Shown: piece after piece, positions 15,850-24,842 of the stretch
Numbering within the stretch: position 1 is the stretch's first letter
How the letters are laid out: every line of letters begins with the position of its first letter
NCBI GenBank assembly: GCA_023408315.1
Contig: JAEYKI010000008.1
Location: 496,001-560,000 of the forward strand
Source of the DNA: Bacillota bacterium
Lineage (GTDB): Bacteria > Bacillota > Clostridia > Christensenellales > Christensenellaceae
Length of the DNA: 64,000 nucleotides
Reading direction: 5' to 3'
Made by a program: the position numbers and the translations under genes
The notes under the pieces: generated by a model
The model's input: only the letters and a program-made list of their open reading frames with translations
Databases searched by the model: none
What the model was told of the DNA's origin: nothing

Positions 15850-18477
15850 TTATTTTTCTTTCACAACGGCCTGCGCAGCAGCCAAACGTGCAATGGGCAC
15901 GCGGAACGGTGAGCAGGAAACGTAGTTCAGGCCAACATTGTGGCAGAACTCAACAGACGAAGGATCGCCGCCGTGTTCGCCGCAGATGCCCAGTTTAATT
16001 TCCGGCCGGGTCTTTTTGCCCAGATCCGCAGCCATCTGCACCAGTTTGCCCACGCCTTCCTGGTCCAGCTTCGCAAACGGATCAGATTCGTAGATCTTGT
16101 TTGCATAGTAGTCGTCCAGGAACTTGCCCGCATCGTCGCGGGAGAAGCCAAACGTCATCTGGGTCAGGTCGTTTGTGCCAAAGGAGAAGAATTCCGCTTC
16201 CTTGGCAATCTCGTCCGCAGTAATAGCCGCACGCGGAATCTCGATCATTGTGCCAACCATGTATTTGAATGTCTCGCCTTTTTCTGCAAACACTTTCTCA
16301 ACGGTTTCAACAACGGTTTTCTTTACAAACATGAACTCTTTCAGCTCGCCGACCAGCGGGATCATAATCTCTGGAACAATGTCCAGCCCGTCTTCTTTGC
16401 GAACTTCATAAGCGGCCTCAATAACCGCGCGGGTCTGCATCTCCGCAATTTCCGGATATGTAACAGCCAAACGGCAGCCCCTGTGGCCCATCATGGGGTT
16501 GAACTCGTGCAGGGAGGCAATCACTTCTTTCAGGTCGTCAATGCTCATGGCCATTTCTTTTGCAAGAGCGGCAATGTCTTCCTGTTCTGTCGGCAAAAAC
16601 TCATGCAGCGGCGGATCCAGGAACCGGATGGTTACCGGGAAGCCTTTCATGGCTTTGTAGATGCCTTTAAAATCTTCCTTCTGCATGGGCAGCAGTTTGT
16701 CAAGCGCCTTTTTGCGCTGCTCTTTTGTTTTGGAAACAATCATTTCCCGCATGGCCGCAATACGGTCTTCCGCAAAAAACATGTGCTCCGTGCGGCACAG
16801 GCCAATGCCTTCCGCGCCAAACTGCACGGCAACAGCCGCGTCATGGGGCGTATCCGCGTTGGTGCGCACTTTCAGTTTGCGGATGGAATCCGCCCACTCC
16901 ATAACCTGCGCAAAATCGCCGGTCAACTGGGCTTCCTGCGTGGCAATCAGGCCCGCATACACGTTGCCGGTGCTGCCATCCAGGGAAATCTCGTCGCCCT
17001 CATGGTACACTTTGCCGTCGGCCGTGGTCATTGTCTTTTCTTCGGAGCTTACTTTCAGCTCTCCGCAGCCCGCTACGCAGCAGGTGCCCATGCCGCGCGC
17101 CACAACGGCCGCGTGGGAGGTCATTCCGCCGCGCACCGTCAGGATGCCTTTGGAAGCGTTCATGCCTTCAATGTCCTCGGGAGAAGTCTCCAGGCGAACC
17201 AGAATGACTGCCTTGCCGGTAGCGGCAGCGGCGGTCGCTTCTTCAGCGGTAAAATATATCTGTCCTGCGGCTGCTCCTGGAGATGCCGGCAGGCCTTTCG
17301 CAATGGGTTTCGCAGCTTTCAGCGCCGCGGGTACAAACGTGGGGTGCAGCAGGGAATCAAGCTGTTTGGGGTCAACCTTCATAACGGCTTCTTCCTTGGT
17401 CAGCTTGCCTTCTGCAACCAGGTCAACAGCAATTTTAAGCGCCGCGGGAGCGGTACGTTTGCCGTTTCTGGTCTGCAGCATGTACAGCTTTCCGCCTTCA
17501 ATGGTAAACTCCATATCCTGCATATCTCTGTAATGGTCTTCCAAAAGTTTTGCGTTGTTCACAAACTGCCTGTAAGCTTCGGGCATTGTCTGCTCCAGCG
17601 TGGAGATGGGCTGCGGGGTACGGATACCGGCCACAACGTCTTCGCCCTGCGCGTTCATCAGGTACTCGCCAAACAGCCTCTTTTCGCCTGTGCCGGGGTC
17701 GCGGGTGAATGCCACGCCCGTGCCGCAGTCGTTGCCCATGTTGCCAAACACCATGGCCTGCACGTTAACGGCTGTTCCCCAGTTGCTCGGGATGTCGTTC
17801 AAGCGGCGGTATACAATGGCCCTCGGGTTGTCCCAGGAGCGGAACACGGCGGTAACGGCTTCCAGCAGCTGCACTTTCGCGTCCTGCGGGAACTCCTCGC
17901 CCTTTTCCTTCTTGTAAATCACCTTGTATTCGGCAACCAGCTTTTTCAGGTCGTCCGCATCCAGTTCGGTATCCAGCTTAACGCCTTTGGCTTCCTTGGC
18001 GGCTTCCAGAGCGTGCTCAAACAAATGTTTCTCTATATTCATTACAACGTCGGAGAACATCTGGATAAAACGGCGGTAGCTGTCATATGCAAAGCGGGGA
18101 TTTCCGCTCTTTTTAGCAATGCCCTCCACCGCGACGTCATTGAGGCCCAGGTTCAGAATGGTGTCCATCATGCCGGGCATGGAAGCGCGCGCGCCGCTGC
18201 GCACGGAAACCAGGAACGGATTTTCGGGATCGCCAAACGTTTTGCCAACCACCTTCTCCGTTGTTTTCATGGCTGCTTCAATCTGTTCCACCACTTCGGA
18301 GGCTATCTTCTTGCCGTCCTCATAGTACTTGGTGCAAGCTTCCGTGGATACGATAAAGCCCTGGGGTACGGTAAGGCCAAGGTTGGTCATTTCGCAAAGG
18401 TTTGCGCCTTTTCCGCCCAGAAGGTTTTTCATGGAAGCTTCACCTTCATGAAACAAATAAACATATTTTTTTGACAT
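15850..18477 (-). CDS. ppdK: Pyruvate, phosphate dikinase
   Basis: 875 residues, the normal length. It interconverts pyruvate, ATP and Pi with PEP, AMP and PPi, and in anaerobes often runs in the glycolytic, ATP-yielding direction with PPi. Three domains are in order: the N-terminal ATP-grasp part (LGGKGANLCEMTNLGLTVPQGF), the central phosphohistidine domain with catalytic His in GGMTSHAAVVARGMG (about residues 450-464), and the C-terminal PEP/pyruvate barrel with its GRDDAGKF-like and CGEHGGDP (catalytic Cys) motifs. AGAGGAG lies before ATG 18477. It has its own promoter (18547-18575) and terminator, so it is monocistronic between the recO and CheY-CheX units. Confidence 0.97.
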   Translation of the reverse strand: MSKKYVYLFHEGEASMKNLLGGKGANLCEMTNLGLTVPQGFIVSTEACTKYYEDGKKIASEVVEQIEAAMKTTEKVVGKTFGDPENPFLVSVRSGARASMPGMMDTILNLGLNDVAVEGIAKKSGNPRFAYDSYRRFIQMFSDVVMNIEKHLFEHALEAAKEAKGVKLDTELDADDLKKLVAEYKVIYKKEKGEEFPQDAKVQLLEAVTAVFRSWDNPRAIVYRRLNDIPSNWGTAVNVQAMVFGNMGNDCGTGVAFTRDPGTGEKRLFGEYLMNAQGEDVVAGIRTPQPISTLEQTMPEAYRQFVNNAKLLEDHYRDMQDMEFTIEGGKLYMLQTRNGKRTAPAALKIAVDLVAEGKLTKEEAVMKVDPKQLDSLLHPTFVPAALKAAKPIAKGLPASPGAAAGQIYFTAEEATAAAATGKAVILVRLETSPEDIEGMNASKGILTVRGGMTSHAAVVARGMGTCCVAGCGELKVSSEEKTMTTADGKVYHEGDEISLDGSTGNVYAGLIATQEAQLTGDFAQVMEWADSIRKLKVRTNADTPHDAAVAVQFGAEGIGLCRTEHMFFAEDRIAAMREMIVSKTKEQRKKALDKLLPMQKEDFKGIYKAMKGFPVTIRFLDPPLHEFLPTEQEDIAALAKEMAMSIDDLKEVIASLHEFNPMMGHRGCRLAVTYPEIAEMQTRAVIEAAYEVRKEDGLDIVPEIMIPLVGELKEFMFVKKTVVETVEKVFAEKGETFKYMVGTMIEIPRAAITADEIAKEAEFFSFGTNDLTQMTFGFSRDDAGKFLDDYYANKIYESDPFAKLDQEGVGKLVQMAADLGKKTRPEIKLGICGEHGGDPSSVEFCHNVGLNYVSCSPFRVPIARLAAAQAVVKEK

Positions 18478-18546
18478 TCTTTTGCTCCTCTCAGAAATTT
18501 ATAGGTTTATAAAAAAAGAATGATAACGGAAATAATTTCGGTTTGT

Positions 18547-18575
18547 ATTATACAGCCTTTTGGTACATATTACAA
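18547..18575 (-). promoter_or_regulatory. Sigma-A promoter of ppdK
   Basis: On the minus strand, TTGTAA (18575-18570), 17 bases, then a perfect TATAAT (18552-18547). The leader to the ppdK ATG is about 63 bases long. Confidence 0.65.
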
Positions 18576-18620
18576 CAATTATTCGTGAATCAATACTAAT
18601 TTATGAACCATACATATCAA

Positions 18621-19337
18621 TTATAACAAAAACTTTATAGACCGCAAATCAAGCTCCATAACGGTGGATAAATACCCCTCCATCAGCTTCAGCAATCCTG
18701 GGCTGAAACCTTCCGTATACGCAAGGGATCTAGGCTCCGTTTCAAGCATGCGTTCAATCATGCGCAAATCGCCCGGCCGCACAGGCTTCGCTTTTCCCGG
18801 GACACATTCCCGGCATACGGCGCCGCCTTCCTCCGCGCAAAAAAAACCGGCGTCGCGCAGAGGCTTTCCGCACACGGCACACACCGAAGTCGCAGGCCTT
18901 ACGCCCAGAATGTCGGATACCTGCACAAAAAAAAAGGCCAGCACAAAGCGGGCCATAAGCCCGTTTTCCAGCGAGGCAAGGCAGTTTGCCAGTAGCACAA
19001 ACAGGCGGCTAAATTCCTCAGCCCCCGCGTGCGCAAGGATGCGCTCCGCAGCCTCCACCATGGCGCAGGCAGCGGCATACCGCTCAAAATCCTTCCCCAG
19101 GCTAAAAAATTCCTTTTTAATCTCGCACTGGCTCACATACAGTTTTCCGTTCTTGCCGCTAAAAGAAAAAATGCCGCAACAAAAAGGCTGGCTTGCGGCA
19201 GCAAGCGGATTCTTCAGGTTTTTAGCCCCGCGGGCCAGGGCGGACACAAGGCCTTCTTCCCGGGCAAACAGCGTAAGCATCTTGTCCGAGTCCCGGTAAT
19301 CCGCGGTTTTTAGCACAATGCACAGTGCATTATCCAT
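18621..19337 (-). CDS. recO: DNA repair protein RecO
   Basis: 238 residues. RecO loads RecA on SSB-coated single-stranded DNA together with RecR. The N-terminal OB fold (VLKTADYRDSDKMLTLFAREEGLVSALARGAK) is followed by a helical domain and a four-Cys zinc site made of CAVCGKPL and CREC, with an extra Cys between them. The length is normal. It lies directly after yqzL and era, the conserved Firmicutes order. The ribosome site (GAGGA) lies about 13 bases upstream, inside the end of yqzL, so translation may be coupled. Confidence 0.93.
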   Translation of the reverse strand: MDNALCIVLKTADYRDSDKMLTLFAREEGLVSALARGAKNLKNPLAAASQPFCCGIFSFSGKNGKLYVSQCEIKKEFFSLGKDFERYAAACAMVEAAERILAHAGAEEFSRLFVLLANCLASLENGLMARFVLAFFFVQVSDILGVRPATSVCAVCGKPLRDAGFFCAEEGGAVCRECVPGKAKPVRPGDLRMIERMLETEPRSLAYTEGFSPGLLKLMEGYLSTVMELDLRSIKFLL

Positions 19338-19346
19338 GAAAAAAAG

Positions 19347-19445
19347 TTAATCCTCTTTTTTGTGAATCTCTTTATACAGCAAATAATAGCCCAATTTGCC
19401 GGTTTGTAAAAAACAGTCCATTAAAACGTCGTCTTTTTTCCGCAT
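19347..19445 (-). CDS. yqzL: YqzL-like small protein
   Basis: 32 residues, starting MRKKDDVLMDCFLQTGKLGY and ending with YLLYKEIHKKED. The pattern of a short hydrophobic stretch, TG, then YLLYKE matches the YqzL family (PF14006), small proteins encoded between era and recO in Bacillus and Clostridia. AGAGGTG lies about 9 bases before ATG 19445. The function is unknown. The position between era and recO is the main support beyond the motif. It is too short for most gene finders. Confidence 0.8.
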   Translation of the reverse strand: MRKKDDVLMDCFLQTGKLGYYLLYKEIHKKED

Positions 19446-19505
19446 ATAAAAGCACCTCTTAAGTCTAGCATTGCCAACAATACGGAAAGATTATCAAGGT
19501 ATTTT

Positions 19506-20390
19506 TTAGTCTTTGTATCCAAGCGACTTCAGCATGGCATTGTGGTTGCGCCAGTCTTCCTTCACCTTTACCCACACCTGCAAAAACACCTTGCGGTCAA
19601 ACAGCGCCTGAATGTCCAGGCGCGCTTCGCTGGCAATTTTTTTCAGTTTGGAGCCTCCTCGGCCAATAATAATGCCCTTGTGCGAATCCCTTTCGCAATA
19701 AATCACCGCGTCCATGTTCACCAGGTTACCGGCTTCGTCGTCCTCCATTTTTTCAATTTCAACGCCTATGCCGTGGGGAATCTCCTTGCCCAGGTGCCTA
19801 AGAGCTTTCTCCCTTATAATCTCGGCCGCAATCACCCGCTCGGGCTGGTCGGTCACCGCGTCGTCCGGATAATATTTGGGCCCCTCGGGCAGGTATTTTT
19901 GCAAATGCAACAAAAGCTCGTCCAGCCCGTCCCCCATTTTAGCGGAAATCGGATATATCTCCGCCTCATGGCCAAGGCCGTTTAAAAGCTCCAGCAGGCA
20001 CTGCCTGTCCACCGCGTCAATCTTGTTTACAACAATCACAAACGGGGTCTTCTGCTTCTCCAACCGCTCAATCATGCACTGGTCCTGCTCGCGCACACCC
20101 AGCTTCGCGTCCACCAGGTATAAAACCGCGTCCACGTCTTGTATCGCGTCTTCAATGGTGCGCGTCATCACCTCGTCCAGCTTGTTCTTGGCGGGGTGGA
20201 TACCCGGCGTATCCAGAAAAATAATCTGGTAGTCCTTCTTGGTTACAATACCGCTTATTTTTGTGCGCGTTGTCTGCGGCTTCTTGGATACAATGGATAT
20301 CTTGGTTCCAACGATCTGATTCAATAATGTGGATTTGCCCACATTCGGGCTGCCGATCAGCGCAATAAAGCCCGACCTGAAATCTGGCAC
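19506..20390 (-). CDS. era: GTPase Era
   Basis: 294 residues from GTG 20390, which has AAGGAG 8 bases upstream; the frame also reaches TTG 20414 but that lies inside the preceding gene. Era is an essential GTPase that binds the 3' end of 16S rRNA and helps 30S assembly. G1 is GSPNVGKST, G3 is LDTPG, G4 is NKID. The C-terminal KH domain carries GIIIGRGGSKLKKIASEAR. The length is normal (about 300). It follows the kinase-phosphatase fusion and precedes yqzL-recO. Confidence 0.96.
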   Translation of the reverse strand: MPDFRSGFIALIGSPNVGKSTLLNQIVGTKISIVSKKPQTTRTKISGIVTKKDYQIIFLDTPGIHPAKNKLDEVMTRTIEDAIQDVDAVLYLVDAKLGVREQDQCMIERLEKQKTPFVIVVNKIDAVDRQCLLELLNGLGHEAEIYPISAKMGDGLDELLLHLQKYLPEGPKYYPDDAVTDQPERVIAAEIIREKALRHLGKEIPHGIGVEIEKMEDDEAGNLVNMDAVIYCERDSHKGIIIGRGGSKLKKIASEARLDIQALFDRKVFLQVWVKVKEDWRNHNAMLKSLGYKD

Positions 20391-20403
20391 TGTATTAACT
20401 CCT

Positions 20404-21114
20404 TTAACCTGCAAATATATTCGTAATCTGGAATACGATTACGGTGATCAGGATGCCCAGCAATGCGCCCATGGCAACTTCCATGAACGTATGCACCTTG
20501 GTCTCCATCCTGCTTTCCGCTACAATCAATGCAATCACCGCGCTGAACGATGCCGCCACAGGGTCTCCGGTCGCAAGCGCAATGGCCGTAAACAGGCTGA
20601 ACGCAAACGCCGTGTGGCCGCTGGGCATACCGCCCTGCACATACGTGCCCCTCTTTTTGACCGAACGGGATTTAATCATAATAACGGCCACAAACAGTAT
20701 GACCAGGCTGGCGAACGTAATATGCGCCGGCAGGTCGTTCAAATATTTCAAAGATAAAAACGCAAAATTGCTGAATTTACGGTAGAATACCAGGTATCCC
20801 ACCACCACCGCGGTTCCCGCGGTAATCAGCACAGCGCCCGCGGCCACGTTCTTGGCAATCTTGGCAAACTCGTTGTATTCCTTGGTGATCAGGTCGCATA
20901 CCGCCTCCACAGCCGTATTCAGCAGCTCGGCAAAAAGCACGAACGCAATCACAATCACCAGGGCGATCATCTCAAACCTGGTTACATGCACCACCACCGC
21001 GGTAACAATTACAGCCACCATAATGGCAAAATGGATGCGCATGTTTTTTTCCAGTTTAAACGCCTGCATAATGCCGCTGATTGCGTGATTAAAGCTGTTC
21101 ATTACCGTTTTCAT
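20404..21114 (-). CDS. Undecaprenol/diacylglycerol kinase fused to PAP2 phosphatase
   Basis: 236 residues, against about 120-130 for a plain DgkA. Residues 1-110 are a DgkA-type integral kinase with three helices and the signature AELLNTAVEAVCDLI. Residues about 125-236 are a PAP2-like membrane phosphatase: a KSRSVKKRG basic stretch, PSGHTAFAF (second motif) and SRMETKVH, which fits the third motif SR-x5-H. In Gram-positives, DgkA homologues phosphorylate undecaprenol and PAP2 enzymes dephosphorylate undecaprenyl diphosphate or lipid phosphates, so one protein could work on both sides of the carrier-lipid pool. Such fusions are known from databases of Firmicutes genomes; the biochemical logic is inferred. 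It overlaps ybeY by 4 bases. Confidence 0.85.
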   Translation of the reverse strand: MKTVMNSFNHAISGIMQAFKLEKNMRIHFAIMVAVIVTAVVVHVTRFEMIALVIVIAFVLFAELLNTAVEAVCDLITKEYNEFAKIAKNVAAGAVLITAGTAVVVGYLVFYRKFSNFAFLSLKYLNDLPAHITFASLVILFVAVIMIKSRSVKKRGTYVQGGMPSGHTAFAFSLFTAIALATGDPVAASFSAVIALIVAESRMETKVHTFMEVAMGALLGILITVIVFQITNIFAG

Positions 21115-21596
21115 CTGCCAATCCCCAGCCCGCTCAATATTTTTTCCTGCTTTTCGGTCATTAATTGCTCCTCTCCGGGCTGCATATGGTCATACCCCAT
21201 CAGGTGCAGGGTTCCGTGCACCGCCAAAAAGCAAAGCTCACGCTTCAGGCTGTGCCCGTATTCCAGCGCCTGTTCCTCCGCCCTGCTCACGCAAACCGCA
21301 ATGTCCCCCAGCAAAACCTCGCCCGTCTCCGGGTCCGTTTCCAGTTCGGGAGGCTCGGCGTATGCGCCAATGGGCGCCGTAAGCTCGTTCTCCGGAAAGG
21401 AAAGCACGTCGGTCACGCTGTCCTTATTCCTGAACTCGCGGTTTAACCGTTTTATCTCATCCTCGTCCGCAAACAGGATGTTCAGTGAGCCGTCCACGCC
21501 TTCTTCCTCCATGGCGGCTGTTGCAGCCAGAATTATTGTATCACAGAACCCGGATACTTGGGAAAGCAAATCATTCTCGCAGAGTATTATTTTCAT
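21111..21596 (-). CDS. ybeY: rRNA maturation endoribonuclease YbeY
   Basis: 161 residues. Single-strand RNA endonuclease needed for 16S rRNA 3' processing and ribosome quality control. The zinc-binding family motif is complete: HGTLHLMGYDH at about residues 126-136. The N-terminal LNREFRNKDSVTDVLSFPENE block is also typical. GAGGAT precedes ATG 21596. It overlaps the end of pgpH by 26 bases and the fusion gene by 4, so this block is translationally coupled. Confidence 0.95.
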   Translation of the reverse strand: MKIILCENDLLSQVSGFCDTIILAATAAMEEEGVDGSLNILFADEDEIKRLNREFRNKDSVTDVLSFPENELTAPIGAYAEPPELETDPETGEVLLGDIAVCVSRAEEQALEYGHSLKRELCFLAVHGTLHLMGYDHMQPGEEQLMTEKQEKILSGLGIGR

Positions 21597-23859
21597 CTTT
21601 ATCCTCGTTTAAGTTGAGCCTGGGGTATTTAATGCGGTTGTGCAGCATGCCGCCGTATACGTCTGCAAACGCCTGTGCAATCAGCGTCATGTCCCGCCGC
21701 GTCAGGGGCGTCAGGTCCAGCTGGCCGTCGTCGTACTTGGACTGTATCAGCTTCTGGATAAACCCAAACATCTCCTTGCCCAGGGGGTCTTCCAGCGTGC
21801 GCATCGCCGCCTCCACCGTGTCCGCCAGCATCACAATGGCGCTTTCCTTTGTATCCGGCCGGGGGCACGGGTAGCGGAAATCTTTGATATCCGCGGCATT
21901 TCCATTCTCTGCCTTTTTGGCCTTGTGATAAAAATACGCCACCGGCGTGTTGCCGTGGTGCTGCTGCGCAATCCGCTTGATCTCCGTAGGTATATTGTAT
22001 TTGGAAAGCAGTTCCGTTCCCGCGTCCACATGGTTCATAATCACCTGCGCGCTCATGCCGGGGTCCATATTGTCGTGTGGGTTTATGCCCGCGCGCTGGT
22101 TCTCCACAAAATACATGGGGTTTTTCAGCTTGCCCACATCGTGGTAATACGCTCCCACACGGGCCAGCAGCGAGTTCGCTCCCACCGCTTCGCAGGCGGC
22201 CTCCGCCAGGTTGCCCACATACAGGCTGTGGTGGTAGGTGCCCGGCGCTTCCATCAGCAGCCGCTTTAAAAGCGGATGGTTGGGGTCGGAAAGCTCCAGA
22301 AGCTTGGCCGGCGTTGTGATCTTGAATATGCTCTCCAGAGCGGGCAGCAGGCCAACCGCCACAATGCCCGATATCAGGCCGCCGGCAACCGCCCAGCCCA
22401 TATTGGAGAAAACCGCTGAAGACGCCACAAGGTTTGCCTTCCACAAAATCACCTGCAAAACCACGCCCGGCACGCTCGCCAGAAGCCCGGCCAGAATCAG
22501 CGCCGCCCTCTGTGAAACCTTGCGCAGCAGGGCCGCGGCAAATATGCCCCCTGTAATGGAGGCTACTGCCTGCATGAACGCGGTTTCGGTAAAAAACGCC
22601 TGTTTGGAGGTTAAAACCGTTACGATCAAAAATGAAATAAACGCGCCAAAAGAAACGGCGCTGCGGGTTGAAATCAAAACCGCCGCCAGTATAACCACCA
22701 TATACGTAATCAGCAGGCTGGGGGCAACCCTTGCCAAAACCGCGGTCAGCCCCATGGCCAAAACGGTCAGAATGGCCAATATTGCCACGTGCTTTGTGTT
22801 GGCGGAAAGCTTTTTTTCAAAATGGGCAGCGTAAACAATATAAAAAACAAAGAGCAGCGCAATATACAAAATGGTGGACAACGTAAAATCCAGTTCGGAT
22901 TCAGGCTGGTCCAAAAGGCCCATCTGCGTCAGAACATTATATGCCTCTGTGGAAACAATCTCTCCGCGCACCACAATGTTCTGGCCCTTCATATACGTTA
23001 CGGGCTTCACGCTGTTCGCGGCCGACTCCTGCTGCAGCTGGGTGGCCTGCTGGTCAAACAGGTAGTTTGCTTTCAGGTCCTGCTGCAGGCATTCTGTCAC
23101 CAGGCCGGTTTCCTGCGCGTTCATATTGGTCTGCTGGGTCACCCGCAATGCAATGCGGCTCAAAACCTCGCTGGCCGCCTCGTCTTTAAAACCGGTCGTC
23201 AGTTCCAGCCTGCAATTGCTGTATGTGGCATTATACAGGGAGGAAAGCCGGTCCGCGCTCATGCCTGCCACAACAATCCAGTCCGAATCGGTCAGGTAGC
23301 CTGGCAGCATGCCCTTAATCTTTGTCTGCTCCTCCTCGGAAATTGCGGAAGCCCAGTTTATGGCAGCGGGGTCAAAGGCCACATCTGCGGCGGTAATTGT
23401 TTTGGGCGTGGGTTTTGCGGAATAGGAATTCGTATATCCGGAAGACGAGGCGTTCTGCAGTTCGCTCTGCACGCGCTGGTTTTCCGCCGCCTGCAATTGG
23501 GATATCTGCGCGTTTACATACAATTGCTGGGCGTATGTGCGGGCGGAATCAAACTTGCCAAAGTCCCCCGCAAGCGCGTTCAGGGAGGACTGGGTCACAT
23601 TGCTGTCCAGCTTGTATACAGGCCCAATTTTGGCCCGCTCTTCATCCTGCAGCTTCTTGGTGGCGTCCTGGTCCACAAAATCCCTGGGAGACGTAATTGT
23701 TTCGGTAGAAATCTGCCCCTCTTTGATGTTATGCGTTTCAGGCGCAGTGGAAGCAAGCGCAATCAGGCAGCAAAGCGCAAACGATCCGGATATACATAAA
23801 ATTTTCAGCCAGTTGTCTTTTGAAAAATACGTTTTAATGTTTGTCCGCTCCTTTTCCAA
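21571..23859 (-). CDS. pgpH: 7TM-HD cyclic-di-AMP phosphodiesterase PgpH
   Basis: 762 residues. The domains in order are an N-terminal membrane helix, a large extracellular 7TMR-HDED domain (about residues 55-330), seven transmembrane helices (about 335-515) and a cytosolic HDIG domain (about 540-720). The HD site is visible as YHHSLYVGNLAEAA, then YYHDVGKLKNP, with a further His pair in QQHHGNTPV. PgpH proteins hydrolyse c-di-AMP to pApA, controlling potassium and cell-wall homeostasis. The phoH-pgpH-ybeY order is the standard Firmicutes arrangement. Confidence 0.93.
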   Translation of the reverse strand: MEKERTNIKTYFSKDNWLKILCISGSFALCCLIALASTAPETHNIKEGQISTETITSPRDFVDQDATKKLQDEERAKIGPVYKLDSNVTQSSLNALAGDFGKFDSARTYAQQLYVNAQISQLQAAENQRVQSELQNASSSGYTNSYSAKPTPKTITAADVAFDPAAINWASAISEEEQTKIKGMLPGYLTDSDWIVVAGMSADRLSSLYNATYSNCRLELTTGFKDEAASEVLSRIALRVTQQTNMNAQETGLVTECLQQDLKANYLFDQQATQLQQESAANSVKPVTYMKGQNIVVRGEIVSTEAYNVLTQMGLLDQPESELDFTLSTILYIALLFVFYIVYAAHFEKKLSANTKHVAILAILTVLAMGLTAVLARVAPSLLITYMVVILAAVLISTRSAVSFGAFISFLIVTVLTSKQAFFTETAFMQAVASITGGIFAAALLRKVSQRAALILAGLLASVPGVVLQVILWKANLVASSAVFSNMGWAVAGGLISGIVAVGLLPALESIFKITTPAKLLELSDPNHPLLKRLLMEAPGTYHHSLYVGNLAEAACEAVGANSLLARVGAYYHDVGKLKNPMYFVENQRAGINPHDNMDPGMSAQVIMNHVDAGTELLSKYNIPTEIKRIAQQHHGNTPVAYFYHKAKKAENGNAADIKDFRYPCPRPDTKESAIVMLADTVEAAMRTLEDPLGKEMFGFIQKLIQSKYDDGQLDLTPLTRRDMTLIAQAFADVYGGMLHNRIKYPRLNLNEDKDENNTLRE

Positions 23860-23861
23860 AA

Positions 23862-24824
23862 TCAGCCGCGGTCATCCATTTCATGCTTTTCAAACGCCTT
23901 TATAATGCTTCGAACCAGCGAATGCCGCACTACATCTTTATTCGTCAGGTTAATGATTGCAATATCGGGAATGTTATTTAAAATTTCGGCGCTTTTTTTA
24001 AGGCCGGAAGCGCGCTCGCGCGGCAGGTCAATCTGGGTGATGTCACCGTTCACAACCACCTTGGAGCCTTCGCCAAAGCGCGTCAGAAACATCTTCATCT
24101 GCTCGCTCGTGCAGTTCTGCGCCTCGTCCAGAATAATAAAAGCATCGTTCAAAGTCCTGCCGCGCATATAGGCCAGAGGCGCCACCTCAATGGTTCCGCT
24201 CTCAGAGAGCCTCTGGTATGCGTCCGCGCCCATAAAATCATACAGCGCGTCGTACAGGGGCCGCAGATACGGGTCCACCTTGTTCTGCAGGTCGCCCGGC
24301 AGAAACCCCAGTTTTTCTCCCGCTTCCACTGCGGGCCTCGTTAAAATAATGCGGCTTACCTGCTTGTTTTTAAGAGCCGCCACTGCCATCGCCATGGCAA
24401 GGTACGTCTTGCCTGTCCCTGCGGGGCCAATGCAGAACGTAACGGTATTGCCGCGTATGGCCTTAATGTACTGCTTCTGCCCCAAAGAACGGCATTTAAT
24501 CTGCCTTCCCTTTGCGGTGATGGCGACCACGTCGGACATCATTTCAAGCGCAAAATCCATCTGCCCGTCCCGCACCAAATCCAGTGCGTAGCACACCGCC
24601 GTCTGGTCGATATGCTCGTTTTTATTGTACAGCTTTTTAAGCGTTTCCACCGCATCCGCCGCCAGCCGGATGTTGCCCTCTTCCCCGGCAAATAAAATGC
24701 CGTGGCCTGTCAGCGTAAAGGTGCATCCGCTTTCCCGTGCAATCAGATTGATGTTTTCGTCAAAGTTGCCGAAAATATTCATCATCTGCTCCATGCTGTC
24801 AAATTCTATATGCCTGCTTTCCAA
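23862..24824 (-). CDS. phoH: PhoH family ATPase
   Basis: 320 residues. An N-terminal KH-like region is followed by a P-loop ATPase: Walker A GPAGTGKTYLAMA near residue 132, Walker B AFIILDEAQN, and the VNGDITQIDLPR segment. PhoH proteins are predicted RNA helicase/ATPases linked to RNA metabolism and YbeY. The start shown is TTG 24824, consistent with the family's N-terminal length; the first ATG (codon 11) would cut into the conserved MEQMMNIFGNFDENI region. It is 2 bases upstream of the pgpH gene and follows yqfD by 18 bases. Confidence 0.92.
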   Translation of the reverse strand: MESRHIEFDSMEQMMNIFGNFDENINLIARESGCTFTLTGHGILFAGEEGNIRLAADAVETLKKLYNKNEHIDQTAVCYALDLVRDGQMDFALEMMSDVVAITAKGRQIKCRSLGQKQYIKAIRGNTVTFCIGPAGTGKTYLAMAMAVAALKNKQVSRIILTRPAVEAGEKLGFLPGDLQNKVDPYLRPLYDALYDFMGADAYQRLSESGTIEVAPLAYMRGRTLNDAFIILDEAQNCTSEQMKMFLTRFGEGSKVVVNGDITQIDLPRERASGLKKSAEILNNIPDIAIINLTNKDVVRHSLVRSIIKAFEKHEMDDRG

Positions 24825-24842
24825 AGGTATCCGTTTTCTCTC

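Noticed and set aside
15940..18474. Uninterrupted plus-strand frame of about 840 codons antisense to ppdK
   Set aside because: Its length follows from the codon use of ppdK (few stop codons appear in the antisense phase). The translation is low in sensible domains, rich in His/Phe/Gln/Asn, and has no ribosome site. ppdK itself is certain.
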